This document shows, piece by piece, positions 8,407 through 17,345 of a DNA stretch of 64,000 bases. The notes below the pieces were generated by a model, which did no database searches, was not told the origin of the DNA, and worked only from the letters and a program-made list of their open reading frames with translations. How positions within the stretch are numbered: the stretch's first letter is position 1; each line of letters opens with the position of its first letter. The position numbers were made by a program, and so were the translations under genes. The DNA lies in contig JAWODU010000119.1 of assembly GCA_046483125.1 (NCBI GenBank), positions 13,011 to 77,010 on the forward strand. Direction: 5' to 3'. Source of the stretch: JAWODU01 sp046483125. Lineage in GTDB: Bacteria; Verrucomicrobiota; Kiritimatiellia; UBA8416; JAWODU01.

Positions 8407-10143
8407 TTAAGATTTGTCCTGACAAACGAACGAATAGTCGGCCTCCTTTTTGAACAGTTTTATCACTTCCTCTATTTCCATTGCACCCAGATCACCCTTG
8501 CTCCGGCTTCTTACCGAAATGGTTCCGGCTTCAACCTCTCTGGGCCCGGCTATGAGCATATACGGCACTTTCTCCAGTTCGGCTCTTCTGATTTTGGCTC
8601 CTATCTTTTCGGATTTACGGTCAGACGACGCCCTCAGGTGCTCCGACGACAATTCCCGCTTTACCGATTCGGCGTACTCGGTCTGCTTTTCCGTCAGCGG
8701 AAGTACTCTGGCCTGTTCCGGAGCCAGCCATAACGGGAAAGCCCCGCCGTAGTGCTCTACAAGAATTCCGAAAAAACGCTCCAGACTCCCCAGTAAAGCT
8801 CGATGAATCATGTAGGGTCTGTGTTCCGCGCCGTCCGAGCCCGTGTAAACCATATCGAACCGCTCCGGCATGTTGAAATCGAATTGTATCGTGCTCAACT
8901 GCCATTCTCGTCGGAGAGCATCCTTCACTTTCAGATCAATCTTCGGACCGTAAAAGGCTCCCCCGCCCTCCTCCACTTCGTATTTCACGGATTCGCTCCG
9001 CAAAGCTTTTTCGAGGGATGCCGTCGCTTCTTTCCAGCGCGAGTTTTCTCCCACGGCCTTACCCGGCCGTGTCGCGAGGTAAGCGGTAATTTCCGTGAAT
9101 TCAAACGCCCTTAACATGCGCATGGCAAAACGGACCGTAGAAGATATTTCAGTTTCGATCTGACCGGGAGTGCAGAAGACATGGGCATCGTCCTGCGTAA
9201 AGCCCCGGACCCGAAGCAAGCCGTGCAATACACCGCTTTTTTCGTACCTGTAAACCGTCCCAAGCTCCGCCCAACGAAGAGGCAGATCGCGATACGAACG
9301 TTTCTGCGATTTGTAGATCTGAATATGAAACGGACAGTTCATCGGTTTGATGAAGTATTCTTCTTCCTCTATATCCATCGGCGAATACATGTTCTCGCGA
9401 TAGAAACCGAGATGGCCCGACCGTTCCCAGAGCAGGGAACGCCCTATGTGGGGCGTGTACAGTAAATCGTATCCCGCGCGCGTGTGTTCACGCCGCCAGA
9501 AATCCTCTATGACCGACCGTATTCTGGCTCCCCTGGGATGCCACAGAATCAGCCCCGGGCCTGTTTCCTCCTGTACGCTGAACAGATCAAGAGCCCGCCC
9601 GAGCTTTCTATGGTCCCGTTTGCCGGCCTCTTCGATTGCCTTGATGACGGCGTCGACCTGTTCGGCTGAGCCCTCCGCGACTCCGTAGACGCGCTGAAGC
9701 ATGGCATTTGTTTCAACACCGCGGTAATACGAACCCGCGACGGACGTAAGCTTGAACGCCGGAATCGCGCCTGTACTCGCCACGTGAGGACCCGAACACA
9801 GGTCACAAAAGTCCCCGGAACGATAAAACGTGATTTCTTCGCCTTCCGGTATGTCCGCCAGCCGTTCCAGCTTGTAAGTCTGCCCGGACTCTTCAAGCAT
9901 TTGCTCGGCTTCTTCTCTTGGCAGAACAAGCCGTTCAAACGGGATATCCTCGGCGATGATCGCGGACATTTCCCGCTCCATGGCAGGAAAATCCTCGGGA
10001 GCGATGCGATGAGGAAGGTCGAAATCGTAGTAGAAACCGTCCTTTGCGGCGGGTCCTATGTCCAGCTTTACATCGTCAAACAGTCTGCAGACTGCCGCGG
10101 CTAAAACATGCGCCGCACTGTGACGCACTTTTTCCAGATCCAA
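8407..10143 (-). CDS. thrS: Threonyl-tRNA synthetase without TGS domain
   Basis: Charges tRNA-Thr. The editing/SAD domain (RHSAAHVLAAAV, then CDLCSGPHV), the class II core (REN.., GFTQDDAHVFC) and the C-terminal anticodon-binding domain are present. The frame is open to 10218, but a TTG at 10143 has AGAGGAGG 8 bases upstream and gives a protein starting at LDLEKVRHSAAH. I prefer it over the repeat-adjacent upstream start. The N-terminal TGS domain found in most bacterial ThrRS is then missing, giving about 578 aa instead of about 640. The gene heads the translation operon. Confidence 0.94.
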   Translation of the reverse strand: MDLEKVRHSAAHVLAAAVCRLFDDVKLDIGPAAKDGFYYDFDLPHRIAPEDFPAMEREMSAIIAEDIPFERLVLPREEAEQMLEESGQTYKLERLADIPEGEEITFYRSGDFCDLCSGPHVASTGAIPAFKLTSVAGSYYRGVETNAMLQRVYGVAEGSAEQVDAVIKAIEEAGKRDHRKLGRALDLFSVQEETGPGLILWHPRGARIRSVIEDFWRREHTRAGYDLLYTPHIGRSLLWERSGHLGFYRENMYSPMDIEEEEYFIKPMNCPFHIQIYKSQKRSYRDLPLRWAELGTVYRYEKSGVLHGLLRVRGFTQDDAHVFCTPGQIETEISSTVRFAMRMLRAFEFTEITAYLATRPGKAVGENSRWKEATASLEKALRSESVKYEVEEGGGAFYGPKIDLKVKDALRREWQLSTIQFDFNMPERFDMVYTGSDGAEHRPYMIHRALLGSLERFFGILVEHYGGAFPLWLAPEQARVLPLTEKQTEYAESVKRELSSEHLRASSDRKSEKIGAKIRRAELEKVPYMLIAGPREVEAGTISVRSRSKGDLGAMEIEEVIKLFKKEADYSFVCQDKS

Positions 10144-10235
10144 ACTCGATGCCTCCTCTTTCGGTTGCCCAGTAATAAGACGGGCAAGATACCGCCGACC
10201 CCCGCCGCCTGTCAACATAATGCTTCGCGTATCTT

Positions 10236-10335
10236 ATTATCCCAGTCTGTATCCCCATCTTAATCCCAATCTTAATCTTTATCTTAATCTCCCTGATATC
10301 AGATTATGATTAAGATTGTGATTAAGATTACTAAT
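10236..10335. repeat. Hexanucleotide CTTAAT-type array after the VWA gene
   Basis: A degenerate array of 6-bp units of the CTTAAT/CCCAAT kind ends in the palindrome-like CCTGATATCAG, after which the complementary units (GATTAAGATT) follow, so the whole can fold into a hairpin. It begins a few bases after the stop of the VWA gene (10339). Related arrays occur near 44.37, 47.4, 48.75, 52.2, 55.03, 55.3 and 59.95 kb. Confidence 0.85.
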
Positions 10336-10338
10336 CCT

Positions 10339-12096
10339 TTACATCTCCTCCCTGTACGGGATGCGGATACCGTAGGATTCGGCCGTCTTTTCCATTGCCC
10401 GGAGAATACGCACGTCGGGTTTCCGCGCGTATTCCCCGGTCAGATGATATATTTTCCGCCTTGCCCATTCGGTCTTGATCCTCTTGTTTCCGCGCTCGAC
10501 GTTCCCTGTCAACGGCAGATCGAAAACCATATCGCATTCCAGTTCGCCTGCACGCCCCGCCGCCTGAAACGTCACTTTTTCCAGCCCCTTCGGATATCGC
10601 CCGTACAGCACCAGCGGTCTGTCGAGATACAGATTACTGCACAAAACCGGATACACCTCGCAACCGGTATCCGAAGCGAATACAAAGTCCAGGTCCGTAA
10701 TGACGGGTCTCCTTATCCCCGCGCACATCTCCTTTATTACGTCCGGAATAGACCACCTGCCCCGTGATATTATGCGCGAATCTCCTCTGTTACAGTAACT
10801 CAGCAGGTCCAGCAGGTAGGAATTGGCGGTTTGCACAGTGCCCGCCGTGAACACGGAGATTTCGCCTTTATTGAGTTTACTGAATTCTCCTATGATTTCA
10901 GAGCTGTGTACTACACCGGCGGTAGGACGGCCGTCGGTAATCAACAGCGCGGTAACGGGCCTTCCCGGTTTCCGCTGTAATTTCAAGAGCGCTTTCATGG
11001 ATTCAAATATGTCCGTATTTCCGCCCGCCTGAAGGCTGTCTATGAAATCTTTCGCTTTTCCCAGGCTTGCCGGAACCGGGCGCGCCCAGTCCTTGAAACA
11101 CATTTCCGGAGAGTCCCTGAACCCAACCACATTGAACCTGTCGCCTTCGCCCAGCATCGCAAGACAGTTCTTCAAGCCTTCTCTGCAGAAATGAAGTCTT
11201 CGTTCGGCCATGCTGTTCGAACAATCCTGCACAAGCAGTACGTCTCTCGACAGGACCGGCAGTACTTTTTCACCCTTCCTTTCTATTTCCACCTTGAAGT
11301 AGCCGTAGTCAAAGTCGAAGAAACGGGAATAAACGGTGATTTCCGCCTTCAGAACGTCTTCCACCGGTTTCAGGTCCTTTACCCTTCCGGTCCCCTCCAC
11401 GTCCTCCGGCCTGCCGGGTTCGGGCCCCTTTCCTCCTTTGCCGTCGGACGGCATATCGCGCAAACGCCGTCTTACGGTAACTTTCACGTCCAAACCTCCC
11501 TTACCGGAAAAATCCTCACGCCCGGAGCCGCGCCCCTGCATTTTTATCAAGTCGGACGATTCCACCGGCGCGGTAATGTCAGGCGCCCCGGTCCTCCTTT
11601 CGATATCCGGAATGACTCTTCTTTCCAGCCCCCGGATTTCAGACCCGGCCGCCTCCCTGCTCACTGAAATAATTTCTTCTCTGGGCTCCCAGGCGCCGGG
11701 AGTGACGGAAGCATCACTTTCCGGCCCCCTCTTCATCTCACCGGCCGTGTCGCCGTTGTCGAAAGCCGGCGGCTCAAGGTCCGACTCGCTCGGAGGCGTC
11801 CCGAGTTTGCGCACTTCTTCGGTCAGTTCCATAACCGAGGGCGATTCACCGGGGCGCGTCACTTTGCCTCCCGGCCTCATGCTGAACGCCTCCCGCTTTA
11901 AATCTTTTATTCTTAAACCCGAACGGTTAATTACACTTTCGGACAGCGGCTCTGCGGACGACAGCCGTATGGCGTACCTTGAGGCCACAGTCAAAACCAG
12001 AACGTGGATTACAAAAGATACCGCGCAGGCCGATAAAGCGGCGGCGGTGCGGAATGATCCCGACCTTGCGCTCGAATTTTTTTTGCCGTAACTCAT
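10339..12096 (-). CDS. Membrane-anchored von Willebrand factor A domain protein
   Basis: 585 residues: a short basic N-terminus, one transmembrane segment (about residues 18-40), then a long low-complexity Pro/Glu/Arg-rich linker (about 50-270), then a VWA domain of the inter-alpha-trypsin-inhibitor type. The metal-binding DxSxS motif appears as VQDCSNSM near residue 300, with the later TDGRPT Asp. A TonB-like topology (one N-terminal TM, long extended periplasmic linker, folded C-terminal domain) together with exbB and exbD upstream suggests it receives energy from, or is assembled by, that motor. The ATG directly abuts the TPR gene stop. Function is not known. Confidence 0.85.
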   Translation of the reverse strand: MSYGKKNSSARSGSFRTAAALSACAVSFVIHVLVLTVASRYAIRLSSAEPLSESVINRSGLRIKDLKREAFSMRPGGKVTRPGESPSVMELTEEVRKLGTPPSESDLEPPAFDNGDTAGEMKRGPESDASVTPGAWEPREEIISVSREAAGSEIRGLERRVIPDIERRTGAPDITAPVESSDLIKMQGRGSGREDFSGKGGLDVKVTVRRRLRDMPSDGKGGKGPEPGRPEDVEGTGRVKDLKPVEDVLKAEITVYSRFFDFDYGYFKVEIERKGEKVLPVLSRDVLLVQDCSNSMAERRLHFCREGLKNCLAMLGEGDRFNVVGFRDSPEMCFKDWARPVPASLGKAKDFIDSLQAGGNTDIFESMKALLKLQRKPGRPVTALLITDGRPTAGVVHSSEIIGEFSKLNKGEISVFTAGTVQTANSYLLDLLSYCNRGDSRIISRGRWSIPDVIKEMCAGIRRPVITDLDFVFASDTGCEVYPVLCSNLYLDRPLVLYGRYPKGLEKVTFQAAGRAGELECDMVFDLPLTGNVERGNKRIKTEWARRKIYHLTGEYARKPDVRILRAMEKTAESYGIRIPYREEM

Positions 12097-14511
12097 CTAC
12101 TCTTCGCCGCTCTCCGTCTTCTTACGCCATCTGCTGTCCGGATATCTATCAGACAGTTCACGGACGGCTTTCTGTGCCGATTCATTCCTGCCCGCTTTTC
12201 TCAATACTTCAGAGGCTTCATACAGCGCCTCGGGCACAATATCCGGGTGATCAAAGAGAGTTGCCACAATCATGAAATATCGCGCGGCTTCTTCAAAATC
12301 CGACCGTCCCTCGGCGGCTTTGCCCAGGCCCATGTAAGCCCTTGCCCTCAAGCCTGTTTGTTCGTCTTCTCCGGCCATTCTTGCGGCTTTCGAAAACAGA
12401 GCACGGGACCGGTCATATTCTTTCTTTTCCAGCATCAAATATCCGAGTTTAAGCGCGCATTCCGGCGCATATTCAGTAACAACATCCTCTTTGAGCGCCC
12501 CGGAAAAGGCGCCGGACGCTTTTTTCTTTTCCCCGAGAGCCGAATACGCTCTTCCGGCCAGACACAGGGCCGCCTGGCGCCATTCGGGATCATCACTCCG
12601 TTTCAAAATCAGTTCCGCCGCGGATACCGCTTCGGCGTATTCCTTTTCTTCGTGCCAGTACTCGGACAGCCATTTCAGCAGACCGGGGGTAAACTCCTGT
12701 TTCAAGGGGGAATCGAGCAAAGGCCTGAGGAGAGAAGCCGCGCTTTCATCCTTTTCCTGTTTCAGAAGCGCAAGCGCCATGCTGTATGAAGCGTGCCGTT
12801 TGAGTTCGTTGTCCGAGGCCTTCTCCAGCACTTCTTTGAATTCCTCGGCCGCGTCGGCGGGTTTGTCCTGTGAGAACAACAACCTTCCAAGCCAGTAGCG
12901 CGCTTCAACCGCGAATTCGGATTCCGGAAATGTTTGCAGAAAAGATCTGAAGGTGCGCTCGGCGTCTTCACGGAGTTTCAACCGGATTTGAGCCCTGCCC
13001 ATCTGATAAATGGCCTCTTCCGCGAGAGAATGATTCTGATGTCCGTTAATCAGCTCCGACCAGTCCCGGACCGCCTCGGCATCGTCTCCGTTTTCCGCCA
13101 TGCACAGCCCTGAAGCAAAAAGAGCCCGCCCCGCAAGTCCGCTTTCGGAAGCGCCGGCAGACAGCCTGTAATAACGCGAAGCCTCTTTGTAAGATCCGCG
13201 TTTCCGGAGCATATGAGCCAACCGAAACGCGGCTTCATGCGCCGCTTCGGTCTTCGGGAACTCTTTCAATATCAGTTTGTAGTACTGAATCGCCCTGTCC
13301 CCGTCATTCAGCCCCGCGTAAGCTTCGGCCATGAGCCGATAAACGTCTTTTTTTCTTCCGCCCGCATCCAGCGCGCGGCGCGCGTCCGCAACCGCCTGAA
13401 GCAAATTATTCATTTTGTAACTGCTCAACGCTCTTTCATAAAATGAAGGCCCGGTGAATTCGCTGTCAGGATACTTCTTCTGCAGACGCAGGTAAGTCTC
13501 AGCGGCCGCCTTGTACCTTGCCAGTTGACGCTCGCAATTAGCCTTGAGATAAAGCCATTCGGCCCGTTTGTCCCCGGAGAGCCCGTCCCCTTTCAAGGCC
13601 GTATCCGCCAGCTCGAGCGCCCGCGCGTAAAAGCCGGCGTTATGCGAAGCCCAGGCCGCGGGCAACGGCGATTCGACTGCGCGACTGTCCTCGGAATATT
13701 CTAAAAGCAAACGGTCATAGGCTTTCGCGCTCCGGGCGTACTCTTCCCGCCGAAACCGCAGTAAGCCGGCCTGAAACAGGGCCTCAGCCGCGACACGGTC
13801 CGTTTGGGCCGTCTTAACGACCTTGTCGTAAAGTTCAAGAGCCTTCTTCTGAGTATCGGCCTGCCGGCCGTATATTCCAGCGAGTTTTAAAAGAGCGTAA
13901 GGGTAAAAGCGGGACTGCGGGTGGTTCCCGGTGATTTCTTCCAGACGTTGAACCGCTTTTTTCTTATCTTCAGGAAGAAGGGCTTCGCCAAGGTAATAAA
14001 GGGCGCCGGCAGTAATATCCCCGCCGGGGTTCCGCTCAAGCAGTTCCCGCAGTAACCGGACCGCTTCCCGGCGCTCTTCGCGGTCAAGATGCAGAATCGC
14101 CGCTCTGAAACCGGCTTTGTGACTCAACTTACCCGCAGAACGGTTGAAAACGCGCTTGTACATGGAGCAGGCGTCTTCACTCCTGCCGAGTTTCTCAAAG
14201 CTCAACCCAGCCCCGAACACGGCCCGCGGAGTCTTTTCACTGTCAGGACAGGCTTCGATGAAAGCTTCGTATTCTCCAGCCGCCGCTTCATACATTTCCC
14301 TGCTGAAAAGCGCATCCGCGAAACGCAGTCTGTCTTCCGGAGTCACTGTTTCCCCGGCCGCAGCCCCAGCGCACAGCAGAATCAGGCAAATACTACGGAT
14401 CAACAAACGCATCCCCGTGCCCACGGTGAAAAAACTGTTCTTCATGCAATCGACGGTCTCGCAATCGCGGCATGCCCGGGCCGCCTGTGGATACCCGCCC
14501 CGGGGGTTCAC
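12097..14511 (-). CDS. Exported TPR-repeat protein
   Basis: About 804 residues. After a 33-residue leader comes a hydrophobic signal segment (MRLLIRSICLILLCAGAAAG) and then tetratricopeptide repeats over most of the length, of the type LYYLGEALLPEDKKKAV and EARYWLGRLLFSQDK. Such proteins are periplasmic scaffolds, often partnered with Tol/Ton-like systems. The preferred start is GTG at 14511, which overlaps the exbD stop (GTGA) and has AGGAG 8 bases upstream. ATGs at 14445 and 14412 would give a more normal signal peptide. The gene lies between exbD and the VWA gene, so it probably belongs to the same complex. Confidence 0.85.
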   Translation of the reverse strand: MNPRGGYPQAARACRDCETVDCMKNSFFTVGTGMRLLIRSICLILLCAGAAAGETVTPEDRLRFADALFSREMYEAAAGEYEAFIEACPDSEKTPRAVFGAGLSFEKLGRSEDACSMYKRVFNRSAGKLSHKAGFRAAILHLDREERREAVRLLRELLERNPGGDITAGALYYLGEALLPEDKKKAVQRLEEITGNHPQSRFYPYALLKLAGIYGRQADTQKKALELYDKVVKTAQTDRVAAEALFQAGLLRFRREEYARSAKAYDRLLLEYSEDSRAVESPLPAAWASHNAGFYARALELADTALKGDGLSGDKRAEWLYLKANCERQLARYKAAAETYLRLQKKYPDSEFTGPSFYERALSSYKMNNLLQAVADARRALDAGGRKKDVYRLMAEAYAGLNDGDRAIQYYKLILKEFPKTEAAHEAAFRLAHMLRKRGSYKEASRYYRLSAGASESGLAGRALFASGLCMAENGDDAEAVRDWSELINGHQNHSLAEEAIYQMGRAQIRLKLREDAERTFRSFLQTFPESEFAVEARYWLGRLLFSQDKPADAAEEFKEVLEKASDNELKRHASYSMALALLKQEKDESAASLLRPLLDSPLKQEFTPGLLKWLSEYWHEEKEYAEAVSAAELILKRSDDPEWRQAALCLAGRAYSALGEKKKASGAFSGALKEDVVTEYAPECALKLGYLMLEKKEYDRSRALFSKAARMAGEDEQTGLRARAYMGLGKAAEGRSDFEEAARYFMIVATLFDHPDIVPEALYEASEVLRKAGRNESAQKAVRELSDRYPDSRWRKKTESGEE

Positions 14512-14936
14512 TTTCGCGTCTCCTGCTCCGGTTCAGTCGCGGCAAACGATACATTCCAGATATCGGCCGACGCGCACATATCCAGCACGCGGATCACGAA
14601 TCCGTAAGGAGTTTCCCTGTCTGCCCGTATCAGGACCGGTGAACCTGGAAACAGCTCCACCACCCGGTTCAGCAGAGAACCGAGATCCTCTTCGTTCAGC
14701 GTCTTCTTGTTTACCACAACCGTTCCGTCCGGGAGAATATTCAGGATAATTTCGCCGGGCAGACGCTGGGGCACTTCGCCCGATTTCGCCGTTGGAAGCG
14801 TAATATCCAGTTCGGTTTCCCACTGCGAATATATCTGCGTGGCGATAAAGAAAGACAGCAAAAGAAACACCACGTCTATCATCGGCGCAATCTGAAAACC
14901 GGGTTCGGATGAAGAAAGTCGAGCACGAAATCTCAT
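14508..14936 (-). CDS. exbD: ExbD/TolR-family biopolymer transport protein
   Basis: 142 residues with a short cytoplasmic N-terminus, one TM segment containing the essential Asp (PMIDVVFLLLSFFI, about residues 18-31), and a periplasmic domain. ExbD with ExbB forms the proton-driven motor that powers TonB-, TolA- or related partners. It overlaps exbB by 4 bases (ATGA) and the TPR gene by 4 bases, so the four genes exbB-exbD-TPR-VWA form a tight operon. Confidence 0.93.
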   Translation of the reverse strand: MRFRARLSSSEPGFQIAPMIDVVFLLLSFFIATQIYSQWETELDITLPTAKSGEVPQRLPGEIILNILPDGTVVVNKKTLNEEDLGSLLNRVVELFPGSPVLIRADRETPYGFVIRVLDMCASADIWNVSFAATEPEQETRK

Positions 14937-15715
14937 ACCTGTTTCTTGCTGAGGAAGGCCGTAAGAAGCCGGGTTGAAGCCGATTCAAGACAGGAAACAA
15001 GCCGCGAAGCCTTTCTGCGGAAATAAGCGTAAAAGGCCATGGCCACAATACCGACTACCAGGCCCGCCGCCGTGGTAACAAGCGCTTTGGAAACGCCCAT
15101 GGCCACCGCTACCGGTTTGGCGCTCGCAGTTTCAAGGCCAAGGGATGTAAACGCATTCAGCATGCCCCACACTGTCCCGAGCAAACCGATCATCGGCGAT
15201 ACCACGGCTATATCCATCAGGTACTGGGTCTGCCCCTGTATGGCATCCGCCTGCCGCGCTCCTTCGCCTTCCATCACATCCTTCATCAACAGCGGATCCG
15301 CCGCCGGCACCTCGCGCACATAATCAATCACCGCGCCGGCTACGTCCGAAAGCGGGCAGGGGCGGTAATCGCAGGTTCTGCGAGCCTCTTCAAACGCTCC
15401 GCCCTCGATCTTATCCAGTAATTCACGAAACAGCGCTTTCGGAGCCACCTGCGAAGGACGCAATACCGCAAAGAAATACGCTATTAAAGCCACGGCCGCA
15501 AAAGATATGCCGATCAGGACAAAAAATATTGCGCCCCCGCTCTCAACGATCCACCGGGTTGTCAAGCCGGCCTCGCCGCTCTCTCCGGCTTTCTCGACGG
15601 TTTCAACGGCGGCCCGCGGGGACGTTTCCTGCGCCGATAGAACGCCCGCGGTCCCGAACATCCACCCGCACGCCATAATCGCCACCAGAGTTATTTTCAG
15701 ATATTTCAAGTCCAC
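14933..15715 (-). CDS. exbB: ExbB/TolQ/MotA-family proton channel protein
   Basis: 260 residues with an N-terminal signal-like hydrophobic stretch (about 1-28) followed by the three-TM MotA/TolQ/ExbB layout. The conserved region is MDIAVVSPMIGLLGTVWGMLNAF near residue 165, then VSKALVTTAAGLVVGIVAMAFY near 208. The extra N-terminal segment with a short periplasmic stretch before the first channel helix is common in ExbB of PVC and related bacteria. First gene of the four-gene operon. argH begins upstream at 17154 and ends only 29 bp before it. Confidence 0.93.
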   Translation of the reverse strand: MDLKYLKITLVAIMACGWMFGTAGVLSAQETSPRAAVETVEKAGESGEAGLTTRWIVESGGAIFFVLIGISFAAVALIAYFFAVLRPSQVAPKALFRELLDKIEGGAFEEARRTCDYRPCPLSDVAGAVIDYVREVPAADPLLMKDVMEGEGARQADAIQGQTQYLMDIAVVSPMIGLLGTVWGMLNAFTSLGLETASAKPVAVAMGVSKALVTTAAGLVVGIVAMAFYAYFRRKASRLVSCLESASTRLLTAFLSKKQV

Positions 15716-15744
15716 TCTCTCCTTGTACTCCGCAAAACGGGGGT

Positions 15745-17154
15745 TCAGGCCTTCCTTTTACGCGCCGACAATTCCGGATACGGCACGCCGAAAAGGCGCG
15801 ATACACACTTATGATAGTTTCTTAATTCACTTCCGGCAAAGCTTTTTGCCGATTTTAACTGGCTCCGAAGCTCGTCTATGCCGAGATCCAGAGGACCGCC
15901 GGTATGCTTTCTTTTCGACATCGCCTCCACGGGATTGAATTCACCCGCGGATCCGGGATTCTTTTTCACATGATCGTAAGCCTTTCTGAAACTCATCCCC
16001 CTCGCCGCCATTTCCAGTGCCCGGTCCGTCGCAAACACAGCCGGCTCAAAAGCTGAAACCAGCGCTTTTTTATTAACCCTGATATTTTCCACCAGAGACC
16101 AAAGCACCTTTACACAGCCCCCCGTTATCTTAAGCCCTTCCATGAGCGGCGCCTTGGTTTCCTGCAGGTCCCTGCTGTACCCGCCCGGCAGTGAACTTAC
16201 AATCGATGCCGCGTTCAAGGCCCCGGCCTGCACGGAAGACGCCCTAGCCCTGACCAGTTCCAGTACATCCGGGTTCTTTTTCTGAGGCATTATACTGCTT
16301 CCCGTACAGTATTCCCCGGGCAGGCTGAAATACCCGAACTCCGGAGTCGAATAAAGTATCAGGTCCGAAGAAAACCTCGAAAGTGATATCATGATCTGAC
16401 CCAGCGCCGAAAGAACCGCCGCTTCGCACTTTCCGCGCGTGTTCGAAGCGTGAAGCACGTTGTGTACCGGTCCTTTCATTCCAAGGAGCCGCGCCGTCAA
16501 ATCACGGTCGATTCCAAAAGGAACGCCATAGCCCGCGGCGGAACCCAGAGGGGACCGATTGTTGAGATCGTACACGGTCATTATGAGAGACAGATCATCA
16601 AGCAGGCTTTCCGCGTAAGCCGCAGACCACAGCCCCACGGAACCCGGCATAGCCGGTTGTGTATGCGTTCTGCCCACCATGGGAACCCGGGCATGCTTTT
16701 TCGCGAAACCCGACAGGGCGTTCGCAAGGCCGGCAGTATCCGTTATAAGATGCGCCAGCCGTTCTTTCGTATACAGCCGGATGTCAAGCGCCGCCTGATC
16801 GTTTCTGCTCCGGCAGGTATGCAGTCTGGCGCCCAGGTCTCCCAGTTTCGCGGTCAGCGCTCTTTCCACGGCCAGATGTATGTCCTGGTCGGCCTGCTTT
16901 ATTCTGAAGGAACCTTTCCTCGCAGACCGCATAATCCTCAACAGCTCGGCTTTTATTTTTTCGCTGTCCTTTTTCCCGAAAGGCCTCACCGCCCGCGGCA
17001 GATGTACCAAAGTATCGGCGTGGGCCGCGGAGCCTATGCAGTCTGCCTCGGCCAGTTCCAGGTCCATCTCCGCATCCCTGCCCACGGTAAAGGACAGAAT
17101 ATCTTTTTTGACCGTTCCCACTATTGTTTTCACGCTTTCCCCGCTGTCCGGCAT
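15745..17154 (-). CDS. argH: Argininosuccinate lyase
   Basis: Last step of arginine synthesis, cleaving argininosuccinate to arginine and fumarate. The fumarase/aspartase superfamily signature GSSIMPQKKNPD is near residue 283, and the catalytic His region RTHTQPAMPGS is near 162. The protein has the usual length (469 aa) and domain order. The start at 17154 gives MPDSGESVKTIVG, slightly shorter than many homologues, which have a WGGRF motif near their N-terminus. That motif is not visible here, so the start or the N-terminal domain is somewhat unusual. Confidence 0.93.
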   Translation of the reverse strand: MPDSGESVKTIVGTVKKDILSFTVGRDAEMDLELAEADCIGSAAHADTLVHLPRAVRPFGKKDSEKIKAELLRIMRSARKGSFRIKQADQDIHLAVERALTAKLGDLGARLHTCRSRNDQAALDIRLYTKERLAHLITDTAGLANALSGFAKKHARVPMVGRTHTQPAMPGSVGLWSAAYAESLLDDLSLIMTVYDLNNRSPLGSAAGYGVPFGIDRDLTARLLGMKGPVHNVLHASNTRGKCEAAVLSALGQIMISLSRFSSDLILYSTPEFGYFSLPGEYCTGSSIMPQKKNPDVLELVRARASSVQAGALNAASIVSSLPGGYSRDLQETKAPLMEGLKITGGCVKVLWSLVENIRVNKKALVSAFEPAVFATDRALEMAARGMSFRKAYDHVKKNPGSAGEFNPVEAMSKRKHTGGPLDLGIDELRSQLKSAKSFAGSELRNYHKCVSRLFGVPYPELSARKRKA

Positions 17155-17271
17155 TCCGCCGGGGATTATTCAAACAAAACCGGGCTGTGCCTGTCGAGCA
17201 TAACGTACGAAAACCCCGCCTCCCCGGCCAGGCCGAAGGGCCAACCGCCTGTCCCGGCGTAGTCCCGTCCA

Positions 17272-17345
17272 CCGTCCGTCATCTGCCATCCGTCATCTGC
17301 AATCCGTCATCTGTCGTCCGTCATCCGCCCTCCGTCCTCCGCCAT
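17272..17345. repeat. Heptanucleotide CCGTCAT-type array running into a stop codon
   Basis: About ten degenerate 7-bp units (CCGTCAT, CCATCTG, CCGTCCT and similar on the plus strand). The array lies between argH and the upstream hypothetical gene and overlaps the last dozen codons of the latter, so that protein ends in repeat-encoded MTDDR-type sequence. Confidence 0.85.

Noticed and set aside
10219..10338. A CTTAAT array as a CRISPR-like or protein-coding region (LNPNLNLS reading)
   Set aside because: Low-complexity translation only; the same array recurs in many intergenic sites.
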